32,239 nt of DNA from Fibrobacter sp. (lineage in GTDB: Bacteria; Fibrobacterota; Fibrobacteria; Fibrobacterales; Fibrobacteraceae): assembly GCA_024399065.1 (NCBI GenBank), contig JAKSIB010000036.1, forward strand, positions 1 to 32,239. Direction: 5' to 3'. Both the position numbers and the translations under genes were made by a program. Positions 7,610-13,657 of this stretch are shown here, one piece after another. The notes below the pieces were generated by a model. That model did not search any database, had not been told where the DNA came from, and saw nothing but the letters and a program-made list of their open reading frames with translations. Position 1 is the stretch's first letter, and every line of letters begins with the position of its first letter.

Positions 7610-8634
7610 TGCATTCCGTTAAATTGCAAGAAATATTGCAAGAATGTGCGCAAGGAAATGTCATCCAGAGCCCTGCCGCTTCCGTCATTCTGAGTCCCGA
7701 AGGGATGAAGAATCCAGTGCTTTCCGGTTTTGCTTCTTTAGAAAAGGCTGGTCCTACAGACGTCAGCTTTTGGACCGGTAACCTCAAGAGCATTACTGGT
7801 GCAAACGGATTTTCTGCCGCAGATTTGGCAGAATGTGAAGCCGGTGTTTTGTATTTCCCTGCAGAAATGGTAAAGGACGGGAATGTGGATGAAATCCGCA
7901 AGATTTTCCCGAAAGTAAGGAACCTCGTGCCGGTGGAAAATCCTTACCATGCCATGGTCTGCTTTCTGGAAAAGTACGGTTCCCGTCTGGTGGAAATGCC
8001 TCGGGACGCCTCGGACATTCCGGTTGCGCAGATTGATCCCTCTGCAGAAATTGGCCCCGGCTGTGTGGTAATGCCCGGCGCCGTAATTGGTGCCCGCTGC
8101 CGCCTGGAAGCAAACGTAGTGATTTACCCCAACGTTGTGGTGGGGGAGGGCTGCATTTTTCAGGCAGGCGTTGTTGTGGGTAGCCGCGGTTTTGGTTTTT
8201 ACGAATATCAGGGCAAGCGCCGTATGGTTCCGCACCTGGCTGGGGTCCGTATCGGCAATAACTGCAGCTTTGGCGCAAATACTGTTGTGGCCGCAGGTTT
8301 TATTTCGCCTACCACCATCGGGAACGATTGCCATTTGGATGCCATGGTGCAAATCGGACACAACTGCGTTCTAGGCAATAACATTTACATGGCCGCACAA
8401 ACTGCATTAGGCGGCACCACCATCGTGGAAGATGACGTGAACATCGCTGGCGGCGCAAAGGCTGCAGGCCACCTCACCATCGGTCGCGGCGCCATCGTCA
8501 CCGCAAAAGCCGGCGTCACCAAGAGCGTTCCCGCAGGCCGCACCGTAGCAGGATTCCCCGCCATCGACGCTGACGTATGGCGCAGGCAAATGGTGGAACT
8601 CCGCATGATGGCAAAAAAGCATTTGAAAAAGTAA
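7606..8634 (+). CDS. lpxD: UDP-3-O-acylglucosamine N-acyltransferase
   Basis: LpxD adds the N-linked acyl chain in lipid A synthesis. The start is either ATG 7606, overlapping the previous TGA as ATGA, or ATG 7609; the protein is 342-343 residues, normal for LpxD. The C-terminal half is a hexapeptide beta-helix, with catalytic His H252 in MVQIGHNCVLGNN, and the tail VTKSVPAGRTVAGFPAIDADVW is typical. The N-terminal uridine-binding domain has FASLEKAGPTDVSFW, matching the conserved SGVASLENAGPGDLSF-like block. Just before that, residues 27-38 are encoded by a family A dispersed repeat, which is unusual. Identification is very sure. Confidence 0.95.
   Translation: MMHSVKLQEILQECAQGNVIQSPAASVILSPEGMKNPVLSGFASLEKAGPTDVSFWTGNLKSITGANGFSAADLAECEAGVLYFPAEMVKDGNVDEIRKIFPKVRNLVPVENPYHAMVCFLEKYGSRLVEMPRDASDIPVAQIDPSAEIGPGCVVMPGAVIGARCRLEANVVIYPNVVVGEGCIFQAGVVVGSRGFGFYEYQGKRRMVPHLAGVRIGNNCSFGANTVVAAGFISPTTIGNDCHLDAMVQIGHNCVLGNNIYMAAQTALGGTTIVEDDVNIAGGAKAAGHLTIGRGAIVTAKAGVTKSVPAGRTVAGFPAIDADVWRRQMVELRMMAKKHLKK
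7684..7719 (+). repeat. Family A repeat inside the lpxD coding sequence
   Basis: GTCATTCTGAGTCCCGAAGG and then AAGAATCCAGTG are translated in frame as VILSPEGMKNPV. A partial GTCATCCAGAG lies just upstream at 7660-7670. Confidence 0.65.
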
Positions 8635-8663
8635 AAACGCATTGGGGGTGGGGCTTCTCAAGT

Positions 8664-9575
8664 CTATTTTATCATCTCCAATAATTGCTCTTTCGTCAAA
8701 AACTCTAAAACAGAAAAAGCCGTCAGTTGCTTGCCCAAGTCGTTGATGGACGCACCTACATGATAGACTGTTTCATCTACGATGATAAAACGGTCGTGTA
8801 CATCACGAATATTCAGGACCTGTACGGTGGGGTTTTGACGGTTTAATAGATTCTCTTCTTCTTTCATTGTGCGGGTGACTCGTGCAGAATAGACAAATCC
8901 CTTTACTCCTGCAGACTTTTTTGCCAGGAGTCGTAGAGTCCTGTCGTCTGCATAGGGATCGATGATAATGATTTCCTGTTTTGCTGAACGGACGAGCTGG
9001 GCTGCGAATTCGTAGCCGCTCCACCAGGATTTCGCAGGAATTGCGCCTTCTGTGGGAGGCGTGCTTAGCTTGACAAAGAAATCTACTTGCTTTTCGAGAG
9101 CATCAAGCCGATTGTCATGAGATTGTAGATGGTTCTCGTGATTGACTAGCTGCTGGTCAATGCGTTGCTCGGAAAGCATCAAGCGCTGGTTTATACTGTA
9201 GCCTTTGAGAAGGTGGTCCTTAAGGACTTGGTTTGCCCAGCGACGAAAAAGGGTTGCATTTTTGCTATTTACCCTATATCCGACGGATAATATCGCATCA
9301 AGATTGTAGTATTTCGTTTCGTAAACCTGTTGGCTTGCGTTACCCATATGTTCCAAAACGGAACATGTGCTATGTTCATCTAGTTCCTGAGATGCGTAGA
9401 TGTTTTTTAAGTGTTTTGTAATTGCGGGTCGTTTTGTGCCAAATAGCTCTGCAATTTGAGCCTGCGTCAGCCAGACGGTTTCGTTTTCGAGACGGACTTC
9501 AAGATGCAACTCGCCATCGGTGTGGTAGGCGATGATTTCACCTTTTTCGGGCGTTTTTTCCAGTTGATTTTCCAT
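8664..9575 (-). CDS. RhuM-family protein with C-terminal PLD-like half site
   Basis: The start at 9575 is chosen because GGAG lies 9 nt upstream; an in-frame ATG at 9596 has no such site. The 303-residue protein begins with a RhuM-type domain: EVRLENETVWLTQAQIAELF (about 26-45) is a winged-helix DNA-binding pattern, followed by KYYNLDAILSVGYRVNS and FRRWANQVLKDHLLKGY. A coiled stretch (about 133-168) has repeated LxxHExxLxxHDxR spacing. The C-terminal part EIIIIDPYADDRTLRLLAKK and H260-D-R262 with D267 resembles one half of a phospholipase-D HKD site with Arg for Lys. Related proteins are found in genomic islands. Function is unknown; a DNA-binding phage-response or toxin-like protein is plausible only. 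Confidence 0.85.
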   Translation of the reverse strand: MENQLEKTPEKGEIIAYHTDGELHLEVRLENETVWLTQAQIAELFGTKRPAITKHLKNIYASQELDEHSTCSVLEHMGNASQQVYETKYYNLDAILSVGYRVNSKNATLFRRWANQVLKDHLLKGYSINQRLMLSEQRIDQQLVNHENHLQSHDNRLDALEKQVDFFVKLSTPPTEGAIPAKSWWSGYEFAAQLVRSAKQEIIIIDPYADDRTLRLLAKKSAGVKGFVYSARVTRTMKEEENLLNRQNPTVQVLNIRDVHDRFIIVDETVYHVGASINDLGKQLTAFSVLEFLTKEQLLEMIK

Positions 9576-9606
9576 CGGATACTCCGAGGAACGCATTTCC
9601 CATGAT

Positions 9607-9662
9607 GCGAGGAAACTCGCGGGCCCCTGTCGGGGGATGTATAAAAGGTCGGTGTTTCCGAC
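9607..9662 (+). other. Three consecutive hairpins in a divergent intergenic region
   Basis: GCGAG-GAAA-CTCGC (9607-9620), CCCC-TGTC-GGGG (9624-9635) and GTCGG-TGTTT-CCGAC (9648-9662). The GAAA tetraloop is on the plus strand, suggesting a structured leader or small RNA in that direction. Confidence 0.4.
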
Positions 9663-9686
9663 TGATGGAAATGTACTAAAAGGCGG

Positions 9687-9703
9687 ATGTCAAATGGTGA
9701 CAT
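9687..9703. promoter_or_regulatory. Perfect inverted repeat, candidate operator
   Basis: ATGTCA-AATGG-TGACAT: 6-bp arms and a 5-nt spacer, in the gap between the divergent RhuM and FISUMP genes, about 50 nt before the lipoprotein ATG. Confidence 0.4.
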
Positions 9704-9755
9704 TTTACGAATTGTTTGGAAATAATTATTTTTGATGGGTAGTTTAGGAGGTTTT

Positions 9756-10832
9756 ATGAAATTCTTGGGAATGTTTGCAAAGGGTTTGACTTTTGCTGCT
9801 GTGGCTGGCTTGATGTTTGTTGGCTGCGGTAGCGAAGGTGGAACGAGTGCTAATGACGATGAATATTCCAGTAGCTCTGCAAAGGTGTCGTCTTCAAGTC
9901 ATTGCGAGGAGTGCAGCGACGAAGCAATCGAAAGCAGTTCCTCCTCTAGCGCAAAGTCCAGTTCGTCATCCTGGAGCAGCGAAGCTGCGATAGGATCCAG
10001 CTCTTCTTCAACGCAGAAGTCGAGTTCTTCGATTGCCACGAACTCTTCGAGTTCTCGCAATGACAATAGCGGCTCTTCTAGCTCCGCCAAGAGTAGCAGC
10101 TCTGTGAAGATTTCCAGCAGTAGCGAATATGTGCCCTTTGATCATATTCTGCCGTTGGGATATATGTGGCAGGATGGTGCTTATAAACGATTTACCGATG
10201 AACGAAATGGCCGCAGCTATTACTACATCACTATTGAAGGTAAAACACCAGGTGGCGTTGATGCTTCTGTAACTATCATGGCTGAAAACCTGAATATCGG
10301 TACCATGGTTAATGGTGAAAACGACCAGAACGATGACGATGTCATCGAACGTTATTGCTACAACAACGACACTACCAAATGCGACGAATTTGGCGGACTT
10401 TACCAGTGGGCCGAAATGATGGCCTTGCCCAGTCGCTGCAATACTGAAAGCTGCGCAGATTTGATTGAAAATAAACATCAGGGAATCTGCCCCGATGGTT
10501 GGCGTTTAATGACTTATAGGGATTTCTACATCGCTTGGCATGCCAAAACTAATACAGATGGTATTGCTGGTGTTCGCTCTAGCTGGGGGTTCACAGGCTC
10601 AAATGAATCCGGACTTTCCCTTACCGGTGCTGGTATTAGAAAAAATGGAGCTTTTAATAAATTGAAAGAATTCGTGTCATGGTATTATCCCACGGAATAT
10701 TCTGAAGATGCAACCAAAGCCCTTTATGAATATGTTTCAACAACGGATCATTCTCCTACAGGAAAAGGCAGAGACGTAAAAACCTATGGTGTTTCCGTCC
10801 GTTGTGTAAAGGTGGAAAACGCCGCTGAATAA
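9756..10832 (+). CDS. FISUMP-domain lipoprotein with repeat-built serine linker
   Basis: The start at 9756 has a perfect AGGAGG four nt upstream, giving 358 residues. A lipoprotein signal (MKFLGMFAKGLTFAAVAGLMFVGC) places the acylated Cys at C24. Residues about 36-125 are a serine-rich linker. The C-terminal part (about 135-355), with MAENLNIGTM, YCYNN, GGLYQWAEMM, GICPDGWRLMT and YGVSVRCVK, matches the Fibrobacter succinogenes major paralogous domain, whose function is not established; many members are surface or secreted proteins. The linker is odd: three dispersed genomic repeats (9898-9929, 9965-10000, 10031-10064) are read in frame, one giving HCEECSDEAI. The gene sits between accessory genes, with a possible small RNA after it. 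Confidence 0.92.
   Translation: MKFLGMFAKGLTFAAVAGLMFVGCGSEGGTSANDDEYSSSSAKVSSSSHCEECSDEAIESSSSSSAKSSSSSWSSEAAIGSSSSSTQKSSSSIATNSSSSRNDNSGSSSSAKSSSSVKISSSSEYVPFDHILPLGYMWQDGAYKRFTDERNGRSYYYITIEGKTPGGVDASVTIMAENLNIGTMVNGENDQNDDDVIERYCYNNDTTKCDEFGGLYQWAEMMALPSRCNTESCADLIENKHQGICPDGWRLMTYRDFYIAWHAKTNTDGIAGVRSSWGFTGSNESGLSLTGAGIRKNGAFNKLKEFVSWYYPTEYSEDATKALYEYVSTTDHSPTGKGRDVKTYGVSVRCVKVENAAE
9898..9929 (+). repeat. Family B repeat inside coding sequence
   Basis: GTCATTGCGAGGAG...GAAGCAATC, translated in frame as HCEECSDEAI within the serine linker. Confidence 0.8.
9965..10000 (+). repeat. Family A repeat inside coding sequence
   Basis: GTCATCCTGGAGCAGCGAAG followed by ATAGGATCCAG. It is translated as serine-rich sequence with WSSEAAIG. 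Confidence 0.7.
10031..10064 (-). repeat. Family B repeat, reversed, inside coding sequence
   Basis: GATTGCCACGAA...GTTCTCGCAATGAC is the reverse complement of the family B ends. It encodes IATNSSSSRND. Confidence 0.65.
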
Positions 10833-10853
10833 TAATTTCCCTCTTGTCATCTT

Positions 10854-10881
10854 TTGACAACTAGACTTTTGTAGTTTTATT
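10854..10881 (+). promoter_or_regulatory. Possible promoter of a small RNA
   Basis: A perfect TTGACA at 10854-10859 is followed after 16 nt by TTTATT (10876-10881). No gene begins before the terminator at 10918. Confidence 0.4.
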
Positions 10882-10887
10882 CCTGAC

Positions 10888-10976
10888 AGACAAAGGTTGG
10901 GGTCGAAAGACCCAACAAGCCGTATTTACTTATATCGAATCCGTTAAGGATCCTTATGGGTAATGCGGCTTTTTTT
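10888..10976 (+). ncRNA. Candidate small RNA of about 90 nt
   Basis: Begins just after the TTGACA promoter. It contains a strong hairpin at 10896-10916 (GTTGGGGTC-GAAA-GACCCAAC, one bulged G, GNRA loop) and ends with an intrinsic terminator. Alternatively this is only the 3' end of the lipoprotein mRNA. Confidence 0.4.
10918..10976 (+). terminator. Terminator after the FISUMP lipoprotein gene
   Basis: AGCCGTATT pairs with AATGCGGCT (9 bp, one G-T) and seven T follow. The long loop contains the palindrome AAGGATCCTT. Confidence 0.75.
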
Positions 10977-10997
10977 ATATCCGAACAAAAATAAATA

Positions 10998-11035
10998 TTC
11001 AATAAATTTGTTGATTTATAATAAAATTTCTTGAA
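10998..11035. promoter_or_regulatory. hicAB promoter with inverted-repeat operator
   Basis: TTCAATAAATTT (10998-11009) and AAATTTCTTGAA (11024-11035) form an inverted repeat with 11 of 12 positions matching. A TATAAT box (11017-11022) lies between the arms. Binding by HicB, which has its own HTH, would block the promoter. The leader would be about 35 nt. Confidence 0.55.
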
Positions 11036-11063
11036 TGCAGAAAAAGAAAAACTATATTCATGT

Positions 11064-11240
11064 ATGAAGTTTAACGATATCTGTAGGTATGCTATTCAAA
11101 GAGGTTGGGTTCTAAAAAGAATCACAGGTTCTCATCATCAGTTCGTGAAGCCTGGACATAGAACCGTTCCCATCCAGAAACATTCTAAAGAGATTGTCGG
11201 GGACTATTTGAAACGAATCTTGAAACAGTTGGATCAATAG
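11064..11240 (+). CDS. hicA: HicA-family mRNA interferase toxin
   Basis: HicA toxins cut mRNA using a dsRBD-like fold and a single catalytic His. The 58-residue protein is of normal size. GWVLKRITGSHHQFVKPGHR holds the conserved GSHH with the catalytic His, and VPIQKHSKEIVGDYLKRILKQ is the family's C-terminal signature. The ATG at 11064 is used; longer in-frame reading would need a TTG at 11031 inside the operator. No clear Shine-Dalgarno sequence is present. The antitoxin gene follows after 9 nt, the usual hicA-hicB order. Confidence 0.93.
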   Translation: MKFNDICRYAIQRGWVLKRITGSHHQFVKPGHRTVPIQKHSKEIVGDYLKRILKQLDQ

Positions 11241-11249
11241 GGGCATTAA

Positions 11250-11669
11250 ATGATTTACGCTTGTAAAATAGAGAAGGATAAGGACATGGGTTACGTTGCC
11301 AGTTTTCCGGACCTTCCCAATGTAAATGCTTTTGGGGCTTCTATAGGTGAAGCCTTGGCTATGGCAAAGGAAGCCATGGATGGTGCTTTTGAATGTGATT
11401 TGGATTTGGGGTTGACCTTTGTTTATCCAAAGACTGAACCCAATGAAAAGAAGGGCTTGTATGCGGTCGAGTTGTCGCCGAAGATAGAGGTCGCTTACAA
11501 AATCTTTGAAGCACGTCGTGGTCAGACCAAGACTCAGGTTGCAAAGAAGGCTGGTATATCTCCTCAAGCTTATCAACGCTTTGAAACGCCGAAAGGATCT
11601 CCATCGGTGGAAACGCTTTATAAAATTGCTGCAGCCCTTGGAAAGAGGTTGGAAATTAATTTTGTTTAG
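11250..11669 (+). CDS. hicB: HicB-family antitoxin with C-terminal HTH
   Basis: HicB binds and neutralises HicA and often represses the operon. The 139-residue protein has the degenerate RNase-H-like N domain (MIYACKIEKDKDMGYVASFPDLPNVNAFG, then EALAMAKEAMDGAFE) and a C-terminal helix-turn-helix (TKTQVAKKAGISPQAYQRFE followed by PSVETLYKIAAALG, about residues 92-130). AGGGG lies upstream of the ATG. The pair lies in an accessory block between lpxD and lpxC. Confidence 0.93.
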   Translation: MIYACKIEKDKDMGYVASFPDLPNVNAFGASIGEALAMAKEAMDGAFECDLDLGLTFVYPKTEPNEKKGLYAVELSPKIEVAYKIFEARRGQTKTQVAKKAGISPQAYQRFETPKGSPSVETLYKIAAALGKRLEINFV

Positions 11670-11696
11670 ATAAAAAACTATCTTTGCTCTTAAGTT

Positions 11697-12638
11697 ATGA
11701 CTAACGCTCAGCATTTTGAATTTGAATCTCCGTCCTTGAGTTATAAGAATGCCAAGGTAACGGTGGATGTTCTGGAAAGAGATCCCACCCACAAGCCTCG
11801 CGTGGTTTGGAGTGTGGATGGTCGCGAAGTTTACCGCACAGATCTCTGCAAGATTTTTTCTGACCTGAAGTTTAGCGCTGCCCGTACGGCGATTTATTCC
11901 TACGACGATGAAAGTCGTGCCCATGCGGTGGGGCTGAATGCTGGCGCTATTGCCAGCCCGGAACATTTGGCTCCCGTATTCTTGATGTGGCCTGGCCGCA
12001 GGTTTAACGTGAACTTGGTTCGCGCTGGTCAGAACGTCGCGGAAGTTCCCCTGATGGATGGCTCTGCAGCGCCCTTCTTCTATGGCTTGCGTCGTGCTGC
12101 CGGTGAACCTGAAGAAATTGTTTTCTATGACGCTCCCGTGAAGGCTGAGTGGGATTTGACTACCGTCGGCGATAATTCCCGCACTTTTGGCCATGTCCGC
12201 ATTACCCCGGCTGAAACTTTTGAAGTGGAATATGTGGTGGACCGCAGCAAGGCTCGTGGCGATTCCTGCGACTTGCTGTCCGCCGCTTCCGTTTCCATCT
12301 ATTCCCCGGAAAACCTGTTCCAGATTTTCATGGCCCGCACGTTCATTTCTGCAGAAGAATTTGAACAAGCTAAGGTGGCCGGATTGCTGGGCGGGGTAGA
12401 TGAATCCTGCGGAATGTTGCTGAATTCCCTGGACGGGGCTGCAACATCCAAGGATTTTCGTGTGGCAAACGAACCTGCCATGCATAAAATACTAGATTTA
12501 ATTGGCGATATCACATTTATCTGTCCGGCTCTTCCCAGAGTCAGAATCGAAATCACTAATGGTGGGCATGTTTCTCACCGACAAATCATGGAGAGGTTAA
12601 TTCCCTATGTCTCTGCTGGACTCTTTGAAAAAATCTGA
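11697..12638 (+). CDS. lpxC: UDP-3-O-acyl-N-acetylglucosamine deacetylase
   Basis: LpxC is the zinc enzyme for the committed step of lipid A synthesis. The 313-residue protein is divergent in its first half but keeps the active site: SPEHL with H90, MHKILDLIGD with H263 and D267 (the other zinc ligands), and GGH with catalytic H291. The order and spacing fit the two-domain LpxC fold. There is no Shine-Dalgarno sequence, and TATCTT ends 12 nt before the ATG. It overlaps fabZ by 32 nt. In Bacteroidetes lpxC and fabZ are commonly one fused gene; here they are separate but overlapping. Confidence 0.93.
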   Translation: MTNAQHFEFESPSLSYKNAKVTVDVLERDPTHKPRVVWSVDGREVYRTDLCKIFSDLKFSAARTAIYSYDDESRAHAVGLNAGAIASPEHLAPVFLMWPGRRFNVNLVRAGQNVAEVPLMDGSAAPFFYGLRRAAGEPEEIVFYDAPVKAEWDLTTVGDNSRTFGHVRITPAETFEVEYVVDRSKARGDSCDLLSAASVSIYSPENLFQIFMARTFISAEEFEQAKVAGLLGGVDESCGMLLNSLDGAATSKDFRVANEPAMHKILDLIGDITFICPALPRVRIEITNGGHVSHRQIMERLIPYVSAGLFEKI

Positions 12639-13110
12639 TAAAGAAGGCGTTCTCTACGGCGAAGATGTTTGCCACGAAGTTCTTCCCCAGAAGTTCCCCT
12701 TTGCTTTCGTTGACGAAATCCTGGAACTGAACGTTGGTGATGGCACTGCTGAAAATCCGCCTTCTCTGGTGGGCCGTATGCACGTTACTGGCGAACAGGA
12801 TTTCTTCAAGGGTCATTTCCCTGGCAATCCGGTGATGCCCGGCGTCATCCAGATTGAATCCATGGCTCAGGCTGCAACTCTTCTGACCATGATCGCTATG
12901 GAAGAAAAGACTGTTGGCAAGCGCCCGGCTTTCATGGGTGTGGAAAACTGCCGCTTCCGCAAGGCTGTGATTCCTCCCACCGACATCATCCTGAAGGTTC
13001 GTTTGACCGACCTCCGCATGGCTCGCCGCGGCATCTTCAAGTATGCCGGCCAGGTGTTCATCGGTGAAGAACTCGTCACCGAAGCTGAATTCAGCGCCGC
13101 AATGGTTTAG
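12607..13110 (+). CDS. fabZ: 3-hydroxyacyl-ACP dehydratase
   Basis: FabZ dehydrates 3-hydroxyacyl-ACP in fatty acid elongation and competes with lipid A synthesis for the same substrate. The 167-residue hotdog protein has LPQKFPFAFVDEIL near the N-terminus, the catalytic GHFPGNPVMPGV with H70, and QIESMAQAA with E84. The start at 12607 lies inside the end of lpxC, with GAGAGG about 10 nt upstream, so translation is probably coupled. No lpxA follows, unlike many genomes; a hairpin, a dispersed repeat and a terminator come next. Confidence 0.95.
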   Translation: MSLLDSLKKSDKEGVLYGEDVCHEVLPQKFPFAFVDEILELNVGDGTAENPPSLVGRMHVTGEQDFFKGHFPGNPVMPGVIQIESMAQAATLLTMIAMEEKTVGKRPAFMGVENCRFRKAVIPPTDIILKVRLTDLRMARRGIFKYAGQVFIGEELVTEAEFSAAMV

Positions 13111-13138
13111 TGGCTTGCCTTGCAAGGGGAATTATGCC

Positions 13139-13163
13139 CACGTAAGCACTAAAGTGCTAAGTG
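13139..13163 (+). other. Hairpin after fabZ
   Basis: CACGTAAGCACT and AGTGCTAAGTG pair with one bulge around a 2-nt loop. There is no T-run, so it may be a 3' mRNA-stabilising structure rather than a terminator. Confidence 0.4.
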
Positions 13164-13187
13164 GTCAAAGTGCTTCGTAGGAATGCC

Positions 13188-13223
13188 GTCATCCTGAAGG
13201 GCGTAGCCCTGAAGGATCCAGTG
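13188..13223 (+). repeat. Dispersed repeat, family A, between fabZ and its terminator
   Basis: GTCATCCTGAAGGGCGTAGC followed by CCTGAAGGATCCAGTG. The core AGGGC-GTA-GCCCT is a hairpin. Confidence 0.8.
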
Positions 13224-13233
13224 CATAAACAAG

Positions 13234-13268
13234 AAAAAGGATTGTCATCAATTGACAGTCCTTTTTTT
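13234..13268 (+). terminator. Terminator of the lpxC-fabZ transcript
   Basis: AAAAAGGA and TTGTCA pair with TGACA and TCCTTTTTTT around a short loop, ending in seven T. Confidence 0.85.
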
Positions 13269-13282
13269 GTAGTTTCTTTTTT

Positions 13283-13573
13283 ATGGAGAAACATAGCTAT
13301 ACATACATTCTTTTTAGTCAACGCAATGGAACTCTATATATTGGTGTTACCAATGATCTGAAACGCAGAGTTTCTGAACACAAAAGTAAGGCAATTCCGG
13401 GCTTTACTCAGAAGTATGGAGTTGATAAACTTGGATATTTCGAAGAGTATAATGATATCCGCTTTGCAATAGAACGGGAAAAAGTGCTGAAAGGATGGAG
13501 AAGGGATCGCAAGATAAAATTGCTGGAAAGCGTGAATCCAACATGGAAGGATTTGTATTTTGATTTGTTTTAG
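13283..13573 (+). CDS. Small GIY-YIG nuclease-domain protein
   Basis: The 96-residue protein is a stand-alone GIY-YIG domain: YTYILFSQRNGTLYIGVTND carries the paired tyrosines, LKRRVSEHK the conserved Arg and His region, and FAIEREKVLKGWRRDRKIKL the Glu and following helix. The family contains structure-specific DNA nucleases, but the role of these short proteins (YhbQ/UPF0213 type) is not settled. No Shine-Dalgarno sequence is seen; the gene follows a terminator by 14 nt, so its promoter must overlap that terminator or the leader is absent. Confidence 0.88.
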   Translation: MEKHSYTYILFSQRNGTLYIGVTNDLKRRVSEHKSKAIPGFTQKYGVDKLGYFEEYNDIRFAIEREKVLKGWRRDRKIKLLESVNPTWKDLYFDLF

Positions 13574-13577
13574 GTTC

Positions 13578-13614
13578 GTCATGGATTCTTCGAGCCATGG
13601 GCTCTCAGAATGAC
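13578..13614 (-). repeat. Dispersed repeat, family A, reversed, after the GIY-YIG gene
   Basis: GTCATGGATTCTTCGAGCC then GGGCTCTCAGAATGAC; the arms GAGCCCATGGGCTC form a hairpin. Confidence 0.75.
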
Positions 13615-13621
13615 GATGCAA

Positions 13622-13653
13622 GAAAAAGGCCTGCTTAAAAGCAGGTCTTTTTC
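13622..13653. terminator. Bidirectional terminator between convergent genes
   Basis: CCTGCTT/AAGCAGG stem with flanking A- and T-runs, between the plus-strand GIY-YIG gene and the minus-strand YciO-like gene. Confidence 0.9.
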
Positions 13654-13657
13654 GTTT

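Noticed and set aside
9467..9703. 78-residue frame upstream of the RhuM gene on the minus strand
   Set aside because: It overlaps the RhuM start in another frame and crosses the hairpins and inverted repeat; no ribosome-binding site or known domain.
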